Part shown: positions 52,247 to 60,434 of the stretch, piece by piece
Layout: each line of letters opens with the position of its first letter
Position numbering within the stretch: the first letter of the stretch is position 1
NCBI RefSeq assembly: GCF_001658025.2
Contig: NZ_CP014007.2
Coordinates: 3,782,001 to 3,846,000 of the forward strand
Length of the DNA stretch: 64,000 bases
Direction: 5' to 3'
Origin: Kosakonia oryzae
GTDB taxonomy: Bacteria > Pseudomonadota > Gammaproteobacteria > Enterobacterales > Enterobacteriaceae
Made by a program: the position numbers and the translations under genes
Notes under the pieces: generated by a model
Databases searched by the model: none
Seen by the model: only the letters and a program-made list of their open reading frames with translations
What the model was told of the DNA's origin: nothing

Positions 52247-52600
52247 TTATTTTTGTGGCGTCAATGAAACGAGCTGGTAACCACTCTCACTCTGAACAAA
52301 GGTGAAACTCACCTTGTCGCCTACTTTTACCGCAGGCAACGCGCTGCCCTGCGCCAGTGCAAATTGCATGGTCATTGGCGGCCAGTTCAGCGCCGGAATA
52401 GCAGCGTGAGCGATGGAAACAGAATCGGCGGTAAGTTTTTTGATGGTGCCCTGGCTCTGGTATTCCTGAGCCTGAGCCTGCATTGCCGCATGTTGCGACA
52501 TATCGTGCATGCCGTGCATCGCATGCATATCTTCCGCCTGAGCAGCGGAAACGGAGAACAGCAGCACGCCAGACAGCATGCACAGTACATAAGAACGCAT
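52247..52600 (-). CDS. cusF: CusF-type periplasmic Cu(I)/Ag(I) chaperone
   Basis: Small periplasmic metallochaperone handing Cu/Ag to the pump. ATG 52600 is preferred over an in-frame ATG 21 nt upstream because AACAGGAG lies 8 nt before it. 117 aa: signal peptide (to about AAQA/ED), a Met/His-rich segment with MHAMHGMHDM, then the OB fold with H-N7-W-N2-M-T-M, the full CusF ligand set. First structural gene of cusFCBA on the minus strand; gene order F-C-B-A differs from the C-F-B-A order of E. coli. Confidence 0.93.
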   Translation of the reverse strand: MRSYVLCMLSGVLLFSVSAAQAEDMHAMHGMHDMSQHAAMQAQAQEYQSQGTIKKLTADSVSIAHAAIPALNWPPMTMQFALAQGSALPAVKVGDKVSFTFVQSESGYQLVSLTPQK

Positions 52601-52654
52601 AATAAGACTCCTGTTAATCATAAATTAAATAAAATTCAATGGATTAACAGTTAT

Positions 52655-53062
52655 CTACTCCCTGAACCGGCAAAAACGGATCGTTGCCGGCGGGCCTGCG
52701 GCGGGCGGAGTTAATGACCAACCCTCATCGAAGACGGGGGAACAAACCGGCGTGACGTCAGCCAGCGTCAGTGAAACCGGCAGCGCCACCAGAGGCGGGT
52801 GGCCGCTATCCTTCTGCGCTGCATCCGGCACGCAGTGCTTTTCGCACAGCGGGGATTTCATCATGTCCATACGCGGTGTCGTATCCGACATCATCATATG
52901 GCTTATGTGCTGGGTTACTGCTCGCGATTCGTTAACCTGCAAATCGCAGTGATGAGAAGCAATCGCCACCTGACTCTGGATTAATAGCCAGCCGAACGCC
53001 ATCAGCAGCATCAACAGATGCCGCTTTATAAAGCGAATTCGGTATAACCATCCAGCGTGCAT
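52655..53062 (-). CDS. Small secreted His/Met/Cys-rich protein, probably copper-associated
   Basis: Not recognised by family. From ATG 53062 it is 135 aa: a basic start (FIKRH), a hydrophobic signal segment (LLMLLMAFGWLLI) and a predicted cleavage near VAIA/SHHC. The mature part carries likely metal ligands: HHC, QHISHMMM, MDMM, CEKHC. The tail is Pro-rich and ends PPATIRFCRFRE. The open frame extends to a TTG at 53137, less likely as start. It lies 54 nt before cusF on the same strand and probably leads the operon. It resembles short CopL/DUF2946-like copper-locus proteins in layout only. No sensor-regulator pair (cusRS) or CusR-type palindrome is seen nearby. Confidence 0.65.
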   Translation of the reverse strand: MHAGWLYRIRFIKRHLLMLLMAFGWLLIQSQVAIASHHCDLQVNESRAVTQHISHMMMSDTTPRMDMMKSPLCEKHCVPDAAQKDSGHPPLVALPVSLTLADVTPVCSPVFDEGWSLTPPAAGPPATIRFCRFRE

Positions 53063-53308
53063 AAAACACCAGGTCCGTGGGAAATTAATGGCGAGTATAA
53101 GCAGCACTATTTTTATTTTTAAAGATATTTTTAGCAAATTTACGTCTGTCGCTGCATTGAAACCTAAATAACCAAAATAATTAACCAGTATTTATCATTT
53201 GGAATACAAAATCCCCGCAACACATTCACTCAACTCATCAAGCAATCGTTATTTATTCTGTAGATTGATAGCAAATCTCCACGATATTTCCCTCAACATT
53301 ACGCTTCA

Positions 53309-53322
53309 TTGATTTTAATCAT
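53309..53322. promoter_or_regulatory. Candidate FNR site upstream of dcuC
   Basis: TTGAT-N4-ATCAT, 9 of 10 matches to the FNR consensus, centred about 92 nt before the dcuC start. Anaerobic activation of dcuC by FNR is established in E. coli. The 344-nt gap 53063-53406 shows no other gene. Confidence 0.65.
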
Positions 53323-53406
53323 CTACGAACCGCACGTTATTCGGCACATTGCGTTGCTGATTTTTTTACTTACTTATCTTTCAGGTCAACCTCCGGGACC
53401 AATAAC

Positions 53407-54783
53407 ATGATTTTAACATTGATCGAACTGCTGATCGGCGTGGTGGTGATTGTCGGCGTTGCGCGCTATATCATCAAAGGCTATTCCGCCACCGGCGTGC
53501 TGTTTGTCGGCGGTCTGGCGTTATTAATCGTCAGTGCGCTGATGGGGCACAAAATATTACCTGGTAGCGCCACCAGTACCGGCTACAGCGCCACGGATAT
53601 TGTCGAATACATTAAAATCCTGCTAATGAGCCGCGGCGGCGATCTCGGCATGATGATCATGATGCTGTGCGGATTTGCCGCCTATATGACGCACATTGGT
53701 GCGAACGATATGGTGGTCAAACTGGCTTCGCGCCCACTGCAGTTTATCAACTCTCCTTATTTGCTGATGATTGCCGCGTACTTCGTTGCCTGCCTGATGT
53801 CACTGGCGGTGTCGTCCGCCACGGGCCTCGGCGTGCTGCTGATGGCTACGCTGTTCCCGGTAATGGTCAACGTTGGTATCAGTCGCGGCGCGGCAGCGGC
53901 GATTTGCGCCTCGCCAGCGGCAATTATTCTCTCGCCCACCTCCGGCGATGTGGTGCTGGCCGCGAAAGCCGCAGAAATGCCACTGATCGATTTTGCCTTT
54001 AAAACCACGCTGCCAATCTCAATTGCGGCGATTATCGCCATGGCGATCGCGCACTACTTCTGGCAGCGCTTTCTCGATAAAAAAGAGCACATTGTCAGCG
54101 AAATGCTGGATGTGAAAGACATCACCACCACGGCGCCAACGTTTTACGCCATTCTGCCGTTTACGCCAATTATTGGCGTGCTGATTTTCGACGGTAAATG
54201 GGGCCCGGAGCTGCACATCATTACCATTCTGGTGATCTGCATGTTGCTGGCGGCAGCGCTGGAGTTTTTACGCAGCTTTAATACACAAAAAGTCTTTTCC
54301 GGGCTGGAGGTGGCGTATCGCGGTATGGCCGACGCCTTCGCGGGCGTGGTGATGCTGCTGGTCGCCGCCGGGGTTTTCGCCCAGGGCTTAAGCACCATCG
54401 GCTTTATCCAGAGCCTGATCTCCATCGCCACCTCTTTCGGTTCGGCAAGCATTATTCTGATGCTGGTCCTGGTGATCCTCACCATGCTGGCAGCAATGAC
54501 TACCGGTTCCGGTAATGCGCCGTTTTACGCCTTTGTCGAGATGATCCCGAAACTGGCCCATGAATCCGGCATCAACCCGGCGTATCTGTCGATCCCGATG
54601 TTGCAGGCATCCAACCTCGGTCGCACTATCTCTCCGGTTTCCGGCGTGGTGGTTGCGGTAGCCGGGATGGCGAATATTTCACCGTTTGAAGTGGTAAAAC
54701 GTACGTCAGTTCCGGTGATCGTTGGTCTGCTTGTGGTGATTATTGCTACTGAATTTCTGGTTCCGGGAGTCGCGGTTCATTAA
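53407..54783 (+). CDS. dcuC: DcuC, anaerobic C4-dicarboxylate transporter
   Basis: Inner-membrane carrier, mainly succinate efflux during fermentation. The product is 458 aa with about twelve hydrophobic spans and near-identity to E. coli DcuC (MTHIGANDMVVKLASRPL, TTGSGNAPFYAFVEM). CTCCGGGA is the ribosome-binding region. Preceded by the FNR candidate and followed by a strong terminator. Confidence 0.97.
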   Translation: MILTLIELLIGVVVIVGVARYIIKGYSATGVLFVGGLALLIVSALMGHKILPGSATSTGYSATDIVEYIKILLMSRGGDLGMMIMMLCGFAAYMTHIGANDMVVKLASRPLQFINSPYLLMIAAYFVACLMSLAVSSATGLGVLLMATLFPVMVNVGISRGAAAAICASPAAIILSPTSGDVVLAAKAAEMPLIDFAFKTTLPISIAAIIAMAIAHYFWQRFLDKKEHIVSEMLDVKDITTTAPTFYAILPFTPIIGVLIFDGKWGPELHIITILVICMLLAAALEFLRSFNTQKVFSGLEVAYRGMADAFAGVVMLLVAAGVFAQGLSTIGFIQSLISIATSFGSASIILMLVLVILTMLAAMTTGSGNAPFYAFVEMIPKLAHESGINPAYLSIPMLQASNLGRTISPVSGVVVAVAGMANISPFEVVKRTSVPVIVGLLVVIIATEFLVPGVAVH

Positions 54784-54805
54784 CCAACAATAAACACCGC
54801 TTATG

Positions 54806-54832
54806 AAAAAGCGCCTGCCCGGCGCTTTTTTT
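54806..54832 (+). terminator. Rho-independent terminator of dcuC
   Basis: Stem AAAAAGCGCC/GGCGCTTTTT with a TGCCC loop and seven T residues, 22 nt after dcuC. Confidence 0.95.
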
Positions 54833-54883
54833 ATGCTTTAATAACTCATAGTAATTACCCGGACTCACCCATCAGGAAATGAA

Positions 54884-55687
54884 ATGATTAAAAAGGGACT
54901 CTCCATCGGCCTGTGCGTTGCCGCCATCCAGTTCTCTTCTGCGTACGCAGCACCGCTCCAGCCCAAACAATATGGTGATTTCGATCGCTATGTGCTGGCA
55001 CTATCCTGGCAGACCGGATTTTGCCAGAGCTTGCATGACCGCGGACGTAGCGAACCCGACGAATGCCGTCTGCAAAAAGAGCCCGCCAATAAAGCGGATT
55101 ACCTGACGGTACACGGTCTGTGGCCAGCTCTGCCGAAATCCATCGCCGTGCGCGGCGTCGACGATCGTCGCTGGATGCGTTACGGCTGTGCTACCCGCCC
55201 GGTTCCCAATATGCCGGAAGCCAGAGCCAGCCAAAAATGCGCCGCAGCGGAAACCGGTTTATCGCTCGAAGTGGCGAATAAACTGAATGCCGTCATGCCC
55301 GGCGCAGGCAGCAATACCTGCCTTGAGCGTTATGAATATGCCAAACACGGCGTCTGTTTCGGATTCGATCCGGATGACTATTTCGGTGCGATGGTGCGCC
55401 TGAACACCGAAATAAAAGCCAGCCCGCTCGGCGTTTTCCTCGCAGAAAATTACGGAAAAACCGTTACCCGCGATGCATTCAACGCGGCCGTCGCCAAAGC
55501 CTACGGCGAGCAAAGCGTGAAAGCGGTGAAGTTGACCTGTAGCGGCAATCCGGCGTGGCTGACGGAGATGCAAATCGCCATCAAAGCCGATGCCATCAAT
55601 GCACCGCTGGTTAGCGGTTCCCTTTTGCCGCAACCGCATCCCGGTAACTGCGGCAACAGTTTTGTGATTGATAAAGCAGGTTACTGA
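54884..55687 (+). CDS. rna: RNase I, T2-family periplasmic ribonuclease
   Basis: Non-specific endoribonuclease held in the periplasm; 267 aa with a signal peptide ending AYA/APLQ. Catalytic segments are CAS I VHGLW (His77) and CAS II EYAKHGVC (Glu151, Lys154, His155), with paired cysteines as in the family. Preceded by AGGAAATG. Stands alone between the dcuC terminator and a terminator before rnk. Confidence 0.97.
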   Translation: MIKKGLSIGLCVAAIQFSSAYAAPLQPKQYGDFDRYVLALSWQTGFCQSLHDRGRSEPDECRLQKEPANKADYLTVHGLWPALPKSIAVRGVDDRRWMRYGCATRPVPNMPEARASQKCAAAETGLSLEVANKLNAVMPGAGSNTCLERYEYAKHGVCFGFDPDDYFGAMVRLNTEIKASPLGVFLAENYGKTVTRDAFNAAVAKAYGEQSVKAVKLTCSGNPAWLTEMQIAIKADAINAPLVSGSLLPQPHPGNCGNSFVIDKAGY

Positions 55688-55775
55688 GCCGACGATCGGA
55701 ACATTCATAATTCCGGCAAATGTGCGCCGCATCACTTCACACCGGGCCGCGCTCTCAGTATCATCCGTTGTAGAC

Positions 55776-55808
55776 AAACCCTCGCTGCCCGTCGGCGAGG
55801 GTTTTTCT
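55776..55808 (+). terminator. Rho-independent terminator between rna and rnk
   Basis: Ten-bp stem AAACCCTCGC/GCGAGGGTTT with a 9-nt loop and a T-rich tail, 88 nt after rna and only 31 nt before the rnk start. It either ends the rna transcript or acts as an rnk leader attenuator. Confidence 0.85.
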
Positions 55809-55838
55809 TTGGATCAATCAAACGACATGGAGTAACTG

Positions 55839-56249
55839 ATGTCCAGACCTGCCATTATGATTAATGAGCGAGACGCCGAGCGTCTTGATCGGTTGCTGGA
55901 GCAACCTGATTATGCCAGCCTGCCGGTTGCGGATGCGTTGAATGATGAGCTGGATCGCGCTCAGATGTGCGCGCCGGAAGCGATGCCGCACAACGTAGTA
56001 ACAATGAACAGCACGGTGAAATTCCGCGAGCTGAAAAGCGGTGAAGAGCGGGTGCGCACGCTGGTGTATCCGGCGCAGATGACCGACAGCGCCACGCAGC
56101 TTTCCGTACTGGCTCCGGTGGGTGCCGCGCTGCTCGGTTTACGGGTAGGTGACAGCATTCACTGGCAGTTGCCGGGCGGTACCACCACCGATCTTGAAGT
56201 GCTTGAGCTGCTTTATCAGCCCGAAGCAGCAGGCGATTTCCGGCTTTAA
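55839..56249 (+). CDS. rnk: Rnk, regulator of nucleoside diphosphate kinase (GreA-like)
   Basis: 136-aa RNA-polymerase-binding protein: short N-terminal coiled coil (about 1-45) and a C-terminal FKBP-like GreA/GreB fold (about 50-130, [20 protein letters not shown]). The short coiled coil lacks the acidic tip needed for transcript cleavage, as in E. coli Rnk. Confidence 0.96.
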   Translation: MSRPAIMINERDAERLDRLLEQPDYASLPVADALNDELDRAQMCAPEAMPHNVVTMNSTVKFRELKSGEERVRTLVYPAQMTDSATQLSVLAPVGAALLGLRVGDSIHWQLPGGTTTDLEVLELLYQPEAAGDFRL

Positions 56250-56395
56250 TTCCCGCTGCTTTTTCCGCAGAGGATGCGCCCGCATCCTCTTTCCGTTCCC
56301 GCCATCATATTCTTCATATTTGCCATATACGCAGCAAAAAATTCACGCCCTTTATGGTTCAATCAGCACAACATAACCCACAGGGAGACGCGTTT

Positions 56396-56824
56396 ATGTA
56401 TCAGACCATTATTATGCCGGTTGATGTTTTCGAAATGGCGCTGAGCGACAAAGCGGTGCGCCACGCTGAATTCCTCGCCCAGCGCGAGGGAGTTATTCAT
56501 CTTCTGCATGTATTACCCGCTTCCGCCAGCATGAGTCTGCACCGTTTTGCTGCCGATTTGCGCCGCTTTGAAGAGCATTTGCAGCGGGAAGCGCAAAACC
56601 GCCTCGACACCATGAAGACCCATTTTTCCATTGAGCCGTCACGCGTGCGCACCCATGTGCGTTTTGGCAACGTGCGCGATGTGGTCAATGAGCTGGCCGA
56701 AGAGCTGCTCGCGGATATGGTGGTTATCGCCTCGCGCAATCCGTCAATTACCACTCACCTGCTCGGCTCCAATGCCGCCAACATCGTACGCCACGCGCAT
56801 ATTCCGGTGCTGGTGGTTCGGTAA
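56396..56824 (+). CDS. uspG: UspG, universal stress protein
   Basis: 142-aa nucleotide-binding UspA-family protein, as in E. coli; ATG 56396 with CAGGGAGA upstream. N-terminal [15 protein letters not shown] and the C-terminal ATP loop [19 protein letters not shown]-type segment (about residues 121-140) are present. Starts 146 nt after rnk; the gap holds only its promoter region. Confidence 0.96.
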   Translation: MYQTIIMPVDVFEMALSDKAVRHAEFLAQREGVIHLLHVLPASASMSLHRFAADLRRFEEHLQREAQNRLDTMKTHFSIEPSRVRTHVRFGNVRDVVNELAEELLADMVVIASRNPSITTHLLGSNAANIVRHAHIPVLVVR

Positions 56825-56837
56825 ATATTGTTGGGTT

Positions 56838-56863
56838 GCCGGATGGCGCTAATGCCATCCGGC
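56838..56863. repeat. REP-like hairpin after uspG
   Basis: GCCGGATGGC/GCCATCCGGC inverted repeat around a short loop, the common REP half-unit, 13 nt after the uspG stop and followed by six A. May act as uspG mRNA 3' protection. Confidence 0.75.
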
Positions 56864-56864
56864 A

Positions 56865-56898
56865 TAAAAAAGAGGCTACCCGAAGGTAGCCTCTTTCA
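56865..56898. terminator. Bidirectional terminator between uspG and ahpF
   Basis: Ten-bp stem AGAGGCTACC/GGTAGCCTCT with a CGAA tetraloop at 56871-56894; T-run on the minus strand (T6) and TTTCATTT on the plus strand. The genes converge. Confidence 0.93.
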
Positions 56899-56929
56899 TT
56901 TGCAGGTATTGCTTACTTTCTTATTTTGC

Positions 56930-58495
56930 TTATGCAGTCTTAGTGCGAATCAGGTAATCAAACGAACTCAGAGAGGCTTTAGCGCCTTCACCGGTTGCAA
57001 TGATGATCTGTTTGTACGGCACCGTGGTGCAGTCGCCTGCAGCAAACACTCCTTTCACGCTGGTTTCACATTTGGCATCAATGATGATTTCGCCCATGCG
57101 GTTGCGCTCAATCGCGCCTTCCAGCCAGGTGGTGTTCGGCAGCAGACCGATCTGGACAAAAATCCCGGCCAGCGCGACCTGGTGTACATCGCCGCTGATG
57201 CGATCACGGTACTCAAGACCGGTCACTTTGCTGCCGTCGCCTTTCACTTCGGTGGTCTGCGCGTTCAGAATGATGTCGACGTTTTTCAGGCTGCGCACTT
57301 TATCCTGCAATACCTGGTCGGCTTTCATTTCCGGTGCGAATTCCAGCAGCGTCACGTGCTCAACAATCCCCGCCAGGTCGATAGCCGCTTCCACGCCAGA
57401 GTTACCGCCGCCGATCACCGCCACGCGTTTGCCTTTAAACAGCGGGCCGTCGCAGTGCGGGCAGTAGGTCACGCCTTTGGTGCGATACTGATCTTCACCC
57501 GGAACGTTCATGTTGCGCCATTTCGCGCCGGTCGCAATGATGATGCTGCGAGCTTTCAGCACCGCGCCAGACGCGGTTTCAATCTGGTGCAGACCGCCTT
57601 CAACTGCCGCCGGGGTCAGTTTTTTGGCGCTCTGGCTGTCAATCACATCCACGTCGTAATCCGCTACGTGCGCTTTCAGTGCGCCCGCCAGTTTCTGGCC
57701 TTCGGTTTTCGGTACGGAGATGTAGTTTTCGATATCCACGGTATCCAGCACCTGGCCGCCGAAACGCTCGCCCATCAGGCCGGTACGAATACCTTTACGC
57801 GCAGAGTAGACTGCCGCCGCCGCGCCCGCCGGGCCGGAACCGACGATCAATACATCGTAAGCGTCGCGTTTGTTCAGCTCTTCCGCCGCACGTTTTTCCG
57901 CGCCGGTATCGATTTTGGCGACGATTTCCGTCAGCGTCATACGCCCCTGGCCGAACTCTTTACCGTTCACGAACACCGCCGGAACGCCCATTACGTTGCG
58001 ATCGGTGATTTCGTTCTGGAACGTACCGCCGTCAATCGCCGTATGTTTGATGCGCGGGTTCAGCACGGCCATCAGGTTCAGCGCCTGGACTACGTCCGGG
58101 CAGTTGTGGCAAGAGAGCGAGTAATAGGTTTCAAATTCAAAGTCACCGTCGAGATCGCGGATCTGCTCCAGCAGCGCCTGCGCCTCTTTCGACGGATGCC
58201 CACCGGTCCACAGCAGTGCCAGCACCAGTGAGGTAAATTCGTGACCCAACGGCGAACCGGCAAAGCGCGGGCCGCTGGTTGAGCCTGGGTTGGTGATCAG
58301 GAATGACGGTTTGCGCACCGCCAGGCTGTTGTCTTCTTTAAAGGAGACTTTGTCAGACAGCTCAGCGATTTCGCCCAGCAGTTCTTTGATTTCTGCCGAT
58401 TTCGCGCTGTCATCCAGCGTAGCAATCAACTCAACAGGTTTAGTCAGTTTCTCAAGATAGGCCTTGAGCTGGGTTTTCATTGTGGTGTCGAGCAT
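56930..58495 (-). CDS. ahpF: AhpF, alkyl hydroperoxide reductase flavoprotein
   Basis: NADH-dependent reductase that regenerates AhpC. ATG 58495 ([11 protein letters not shown]) gives 521 aa, the E. coli length; the 11-codon extension is rejected. Two thioredoxin-like folds at the N-terminus carry CHNC (about 129-132). Then FAD-binding [10 protein letters not shown] (about 218), the active-site pair CPHC (about 345-348), NADH-binding [10 protein letters not shown], and the C-terminal FAD motif [12 protein letters not shown]. Follows ahpC with a 233-nt gap containing a hairpin. Confidence 0.98.
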   Translation of the reverse strand: MLDTTMKTQLKAYLEKLTKPVELIATLDDSAKSAEIKELLGEIAELSDKVSFKEDNSLAVRKPSFLITNPGSTSGPRFAGSPLGHEFTSLVLALLWTGGHPSKEAQALLEQIRDLDGDFEFETYYSLSCHNCPDVVQALNLMAVLNPRIKHTAIDGGTFQNEITDRNVMGVPAVFVNGKEFGQGRMTLTEIVAKIDTGAEKRAAEELNKRDAYDVLIVGSGPAGAAAAVYSARKGIRTGLMGERFGGQVLDTVDIENYISVPKTEGQKLAGALKAHVADYDVDVIDSQSAKKLTPAAVEGGLHQIETASGAVLKARSIIIATGAKWRNMNVPGEDQYRTKGVTYCPHCDGPLFKGKRVAVIGGGNSGVEAAIDLAGIVEHVTLLEFAPEMKADQVLQDKVRSLKNVDIILNAQTTEVKGDGSKVTGLEYRDRISGDVHQVALAGIFVQIGLLPNTTWLEGAIERNRMGEIIIDAKCETSVKGVFAAGDCTTVPYKQIIIATGEGAKASLSSFDYLIRTKTA

Positions 58496-58579
58496 TCTTA
58501 GTCCCTCGCTTAAAACATCATCATGCAAGCCGCGTTGTTCAGGGCTGCATCAATGCAACTTGCATCATGGTGCTGAATA

Positions 58580-58604
58580 AAACGGGCACCAAAAGCACCC
58601 GTTT
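58580..58604 (-). other. Hairpin between ahpC and ahpF, possible attenuator
   Basis: AAACGGG/CCCGTTT stem extended by G-U pairs across a GC-rich core, within the ahpC-ahpF gap and followed on the minus strand by TATTCAGCA rather than a T-run. It may lower ahpF relative to ahpC by pausing or processing. Confidence 0.5.
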
Positions 58605-58728
58605 GTAAGATAATTCCCCAGTCTTTCGCGTCAGAGCAAGGCGGCCAGCCTGAAAGTACCCGGCAGCTTACATCAGTAAGTGAGCGGGGTGAGCAGGTGA
58701 CGCCAACGCCGTAATGACGCCGGGAAAT

Positions 58729-59292
58729 TTAGATTTTGCCGACCAGGTCCAGAGACGGAGCCAGAGTCGCTTCGCCTTCTTTCCATTTAGCCGGGCAAAC
58801 TTCGCCTGGGTGAGAAGCAACATACTGAGCCGCTTTGATTTTACGCAGCAGATCAGAAGCGTCACGGCCGATGCCTTCAGCGGTTACTTCGATGGCCTGG
58901 ATGATGCCCTGCGGGTCAACAACGAAAGTGGCACGGTCAGCCAGACCTTCGTTTTCACGCATGTTTTCGAAGTTACGGGTCAGGGCGCCAGTCGGGTCGC
59001 CGATCATCGCGTATTTGATTTTCGCGATGGTTTCAGAGCTGCTGTGCCACGCTTTGTGGGTGAAGTGGGTGTCGGTAGAGACAGAGTAAACGTCTACGCC
59101 CAGTTTCTGCAGCTCTTCGTAATGGTCAGCCACGTCACCCAGTTCAGTCGGGCATACGAAAGTGAAGTCAGCCGGGTAGAAGAAGAAGACGCTCCAGCGG
59201 CCTTCAGTATCTTTCTCGGTTACTTCGATGAACTCACCGTTTTTGAACGCCTGGTTTTTGAAAGGTTTGATCTTGGTATTAATTAAGGACAT
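58729..59292 (-). CDS. ahpC: AhpC, alkyl hydroperoxide reductase peroxiredoxin
   Basis: Typical 2-Cys peroxiredoxin that reduces H2O2, organic peroxides and peroxynitrite; 187 aa. Peroxidatic C47 in [13 protein letters not shown] and resolving C166 in [10 protein letters not shown]. The ATG is preceded by CGGAGGAAG. Forms the ahpCF pair reduced by AhpF; in E. coli OxyR-activated, though the OxyR box here is not clear. Confidence 0.98.
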   Translation of the reverse strand: MSLINTKIKPFKNQAFKNGEFIEVTEKDTEGRWSVFFFYPADFTFVCPTELGDVADHYEELQKLGVDVYSVSTDTHFTHKAWHSSSETIAKIKYAMIGDPTGALTRNFENMRENEGLADRATFVVDPQGIIQAIEVTAEGIGRDASDLLRKIKAAQYVASHPGEVCPAKWKEGEATLAPSLDLVGKI

Positions 59293-59430
59293 CTATACTT
59301 CCTCCGTGTTTTCGTTGGGGTGTAAGTTAACGAACTTTGTTTGATCGAGCCAATGCGTTTGCTTTATCAAATCAATAAGCGTTAGCTAACAACCCCTAAC
59401 GAGCAACCATGTGAACGGCTGATTTGCCAA

Positions 59431-59459
59431 AAGTAAAAAGGCCACCGCGACGGGTGGCC
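59431..59459 (-). terminator. Minus-strand terminator between dsbG and ahpC
   Basis: Stem GGCCACC/GGTGGCC with a 6-nt loop at 59440-59459, followed on the minus strand by TTTTTACTTTT. It lies 139 nt upstream of ahpC on ahpC's strand, with no recognised gene before it. This implies a short transcript starting near dsbG, or an ahpC leader attenuator. The rest of the 365-nt ahpC-dsbG gap (59293-59657) holds only very short open frames and the OxyR candidate. Confidence 0.7.
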
Positions 59460-59607
59460 TCGATACCTGAAATACCCGTGGGTGCTTCAGCGCCAGCAAG
59501 CTGGCTATGCGTTGCGCTCATAACCTAAAGGCCATCAAGCTGTTCGATTAGAACACTGTGGGCGGCTGACGACAACGTTTCATTTCGCGATCCTGCCGAT
59601 GATTGTG

Positions 59608-59633
59608 ATAGGTTTTCCCTAAGTCGAATATTA
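59608..59633. promoter_or_regulatory. Candidate OxyR site upstream of dsbG
   Basis: ATAG-N7-CTAA-N7-ATTA spacing fits the OxyR pattern ATAG-N7-CTAT-N7-ATAG-N7-CTAT for the first three elements, imperfectly in bases. It is 25-50 nt before the dsbG start. OxyR control of dsbG has been reported in E. coli. Confidence 0.35.
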
Positions 59634-59657
59634 ACCATTTAATTAGTAAGGATTTTT

Positions 59658-60404
59658 ATGCTTAAGCGCCTGTTAATGCTGACGTTACTGCCGCTGACCC
59701 TGCACGCCGAAGAGCTGCCTGCGCCGGTAAAAGCCATAGAAAAGCAAGGCATCACCATCATCAAATCCTTCGATGCGCCAGGCGGTATGAAGGGATATCT
59801 CGGTAAATATCAGGAGATGGGCGTTACCATTTACGTCACGCCGGACGGTAAACACGCCATCTCTGGCTATATGTACGACGAGGCGGGCACCAACCTTAGC
59901 GAGAAGTTAATCACCAAAGAGATTTACGGCCCGGCGGGCCGCGCGCTGTGGCAGCAGATGGAAAAAGCCGACTGGATCCTCGATGGCAAAAAAGAGGCGC
60001 CGCGCGTGGTGTACATGTTCGCCGATCCCTACTGCCCGTACTGCAAACAGTTCTGGCAGCAGGCGCGTCCGTGGGTGGAATCCGGCAAAGTGCAGCTGCG
60101 CACATTACTGGTTGGCGTGATCAAACCGGAAAGCCCGGCGGCCGCTGCGGCAATCATGAGTGCGAAAGATCCGGCGAAAAGCTGGCACGATTATGAACAG
60201 TCCAACGGCAAGATGGCGCTGACGCTGCCGAAATCCGTGCCGCCGGAGATCATGAAAAAGCTCAATATCAACCAGAAAATCATGGACGATCTCGGCGCGA
60301 ACGCCACGCCAGCGATTTACTACATGAATGAAGATAACGTGTTACAGCAGGAAGTGGGCTTGCCGGACGCGGAAAAACTGAAAACCATTATGGGCGAGAA
60401 ATAA
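59658..60404 (+). CDS. dsbG: DsbG, periplasmic disulfide isomerase / sulfenic-acid reductase
   Basis: Thioredoxin-fold homodimer that rescues single-cysteine periplasmic proteins from sulfenylation. 248 aa, as in E. coli: signal peptide to TLHA/EELP, dimerisation domain (about 18-78), linker helix, catalytic domain with C126-PY-C129 and the cis-Pro region ATPAIYYM near 222. AGTAAGGA lies upstream of the ATG. Divergent from ahpC, a redox-defence pairing. Confidence 0.97.
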   Translation: MLKRLLMLTLLPLTLHAEELPAPVKAIEKQGITIIKSFDAPGGMKGYLGKYQEMGVTIYVTPDGKHAISGYMYDEAGTNLSEKLITKEIYGPAGRALWQQMEKADWILDGKKEAPRVVYMFADPYCPYCKQFWQQARPWVESGKVQLRTLLVGVIKPESPAAAAAIMSAKDPAKSWHDYEQSNGKMALTLPKSVPPEIMKKLNINQKIMDDLGANATPAIYYMNEDNVLQQEVGLPDAEKLKTIMGEK

Positions 60405-60434
60405 CGGCGACGCAGACCGCGCCGCCGGGAAGCA

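Noticed and set aside
53063-53406. CusR or CueR operator in the cus-dcuC gap
   Set aside because: No palindrome of the CusR or CueR type was found; only an FNR-like site attributable to dcuC.
56828-58231. 467-codon plus-strand open frame across ahpF
   Set aside because: Antisense to a confirmed ahpF with full motif set; low-complexity Arg/His-rich product typical of shadow frames.
59293-59400. OxyR box directly upstream of ahpC
   Set aside because: AT-rich tetranucleotides are present, but the ATAG-N7-CTAT spacing is not kept over more than one element.
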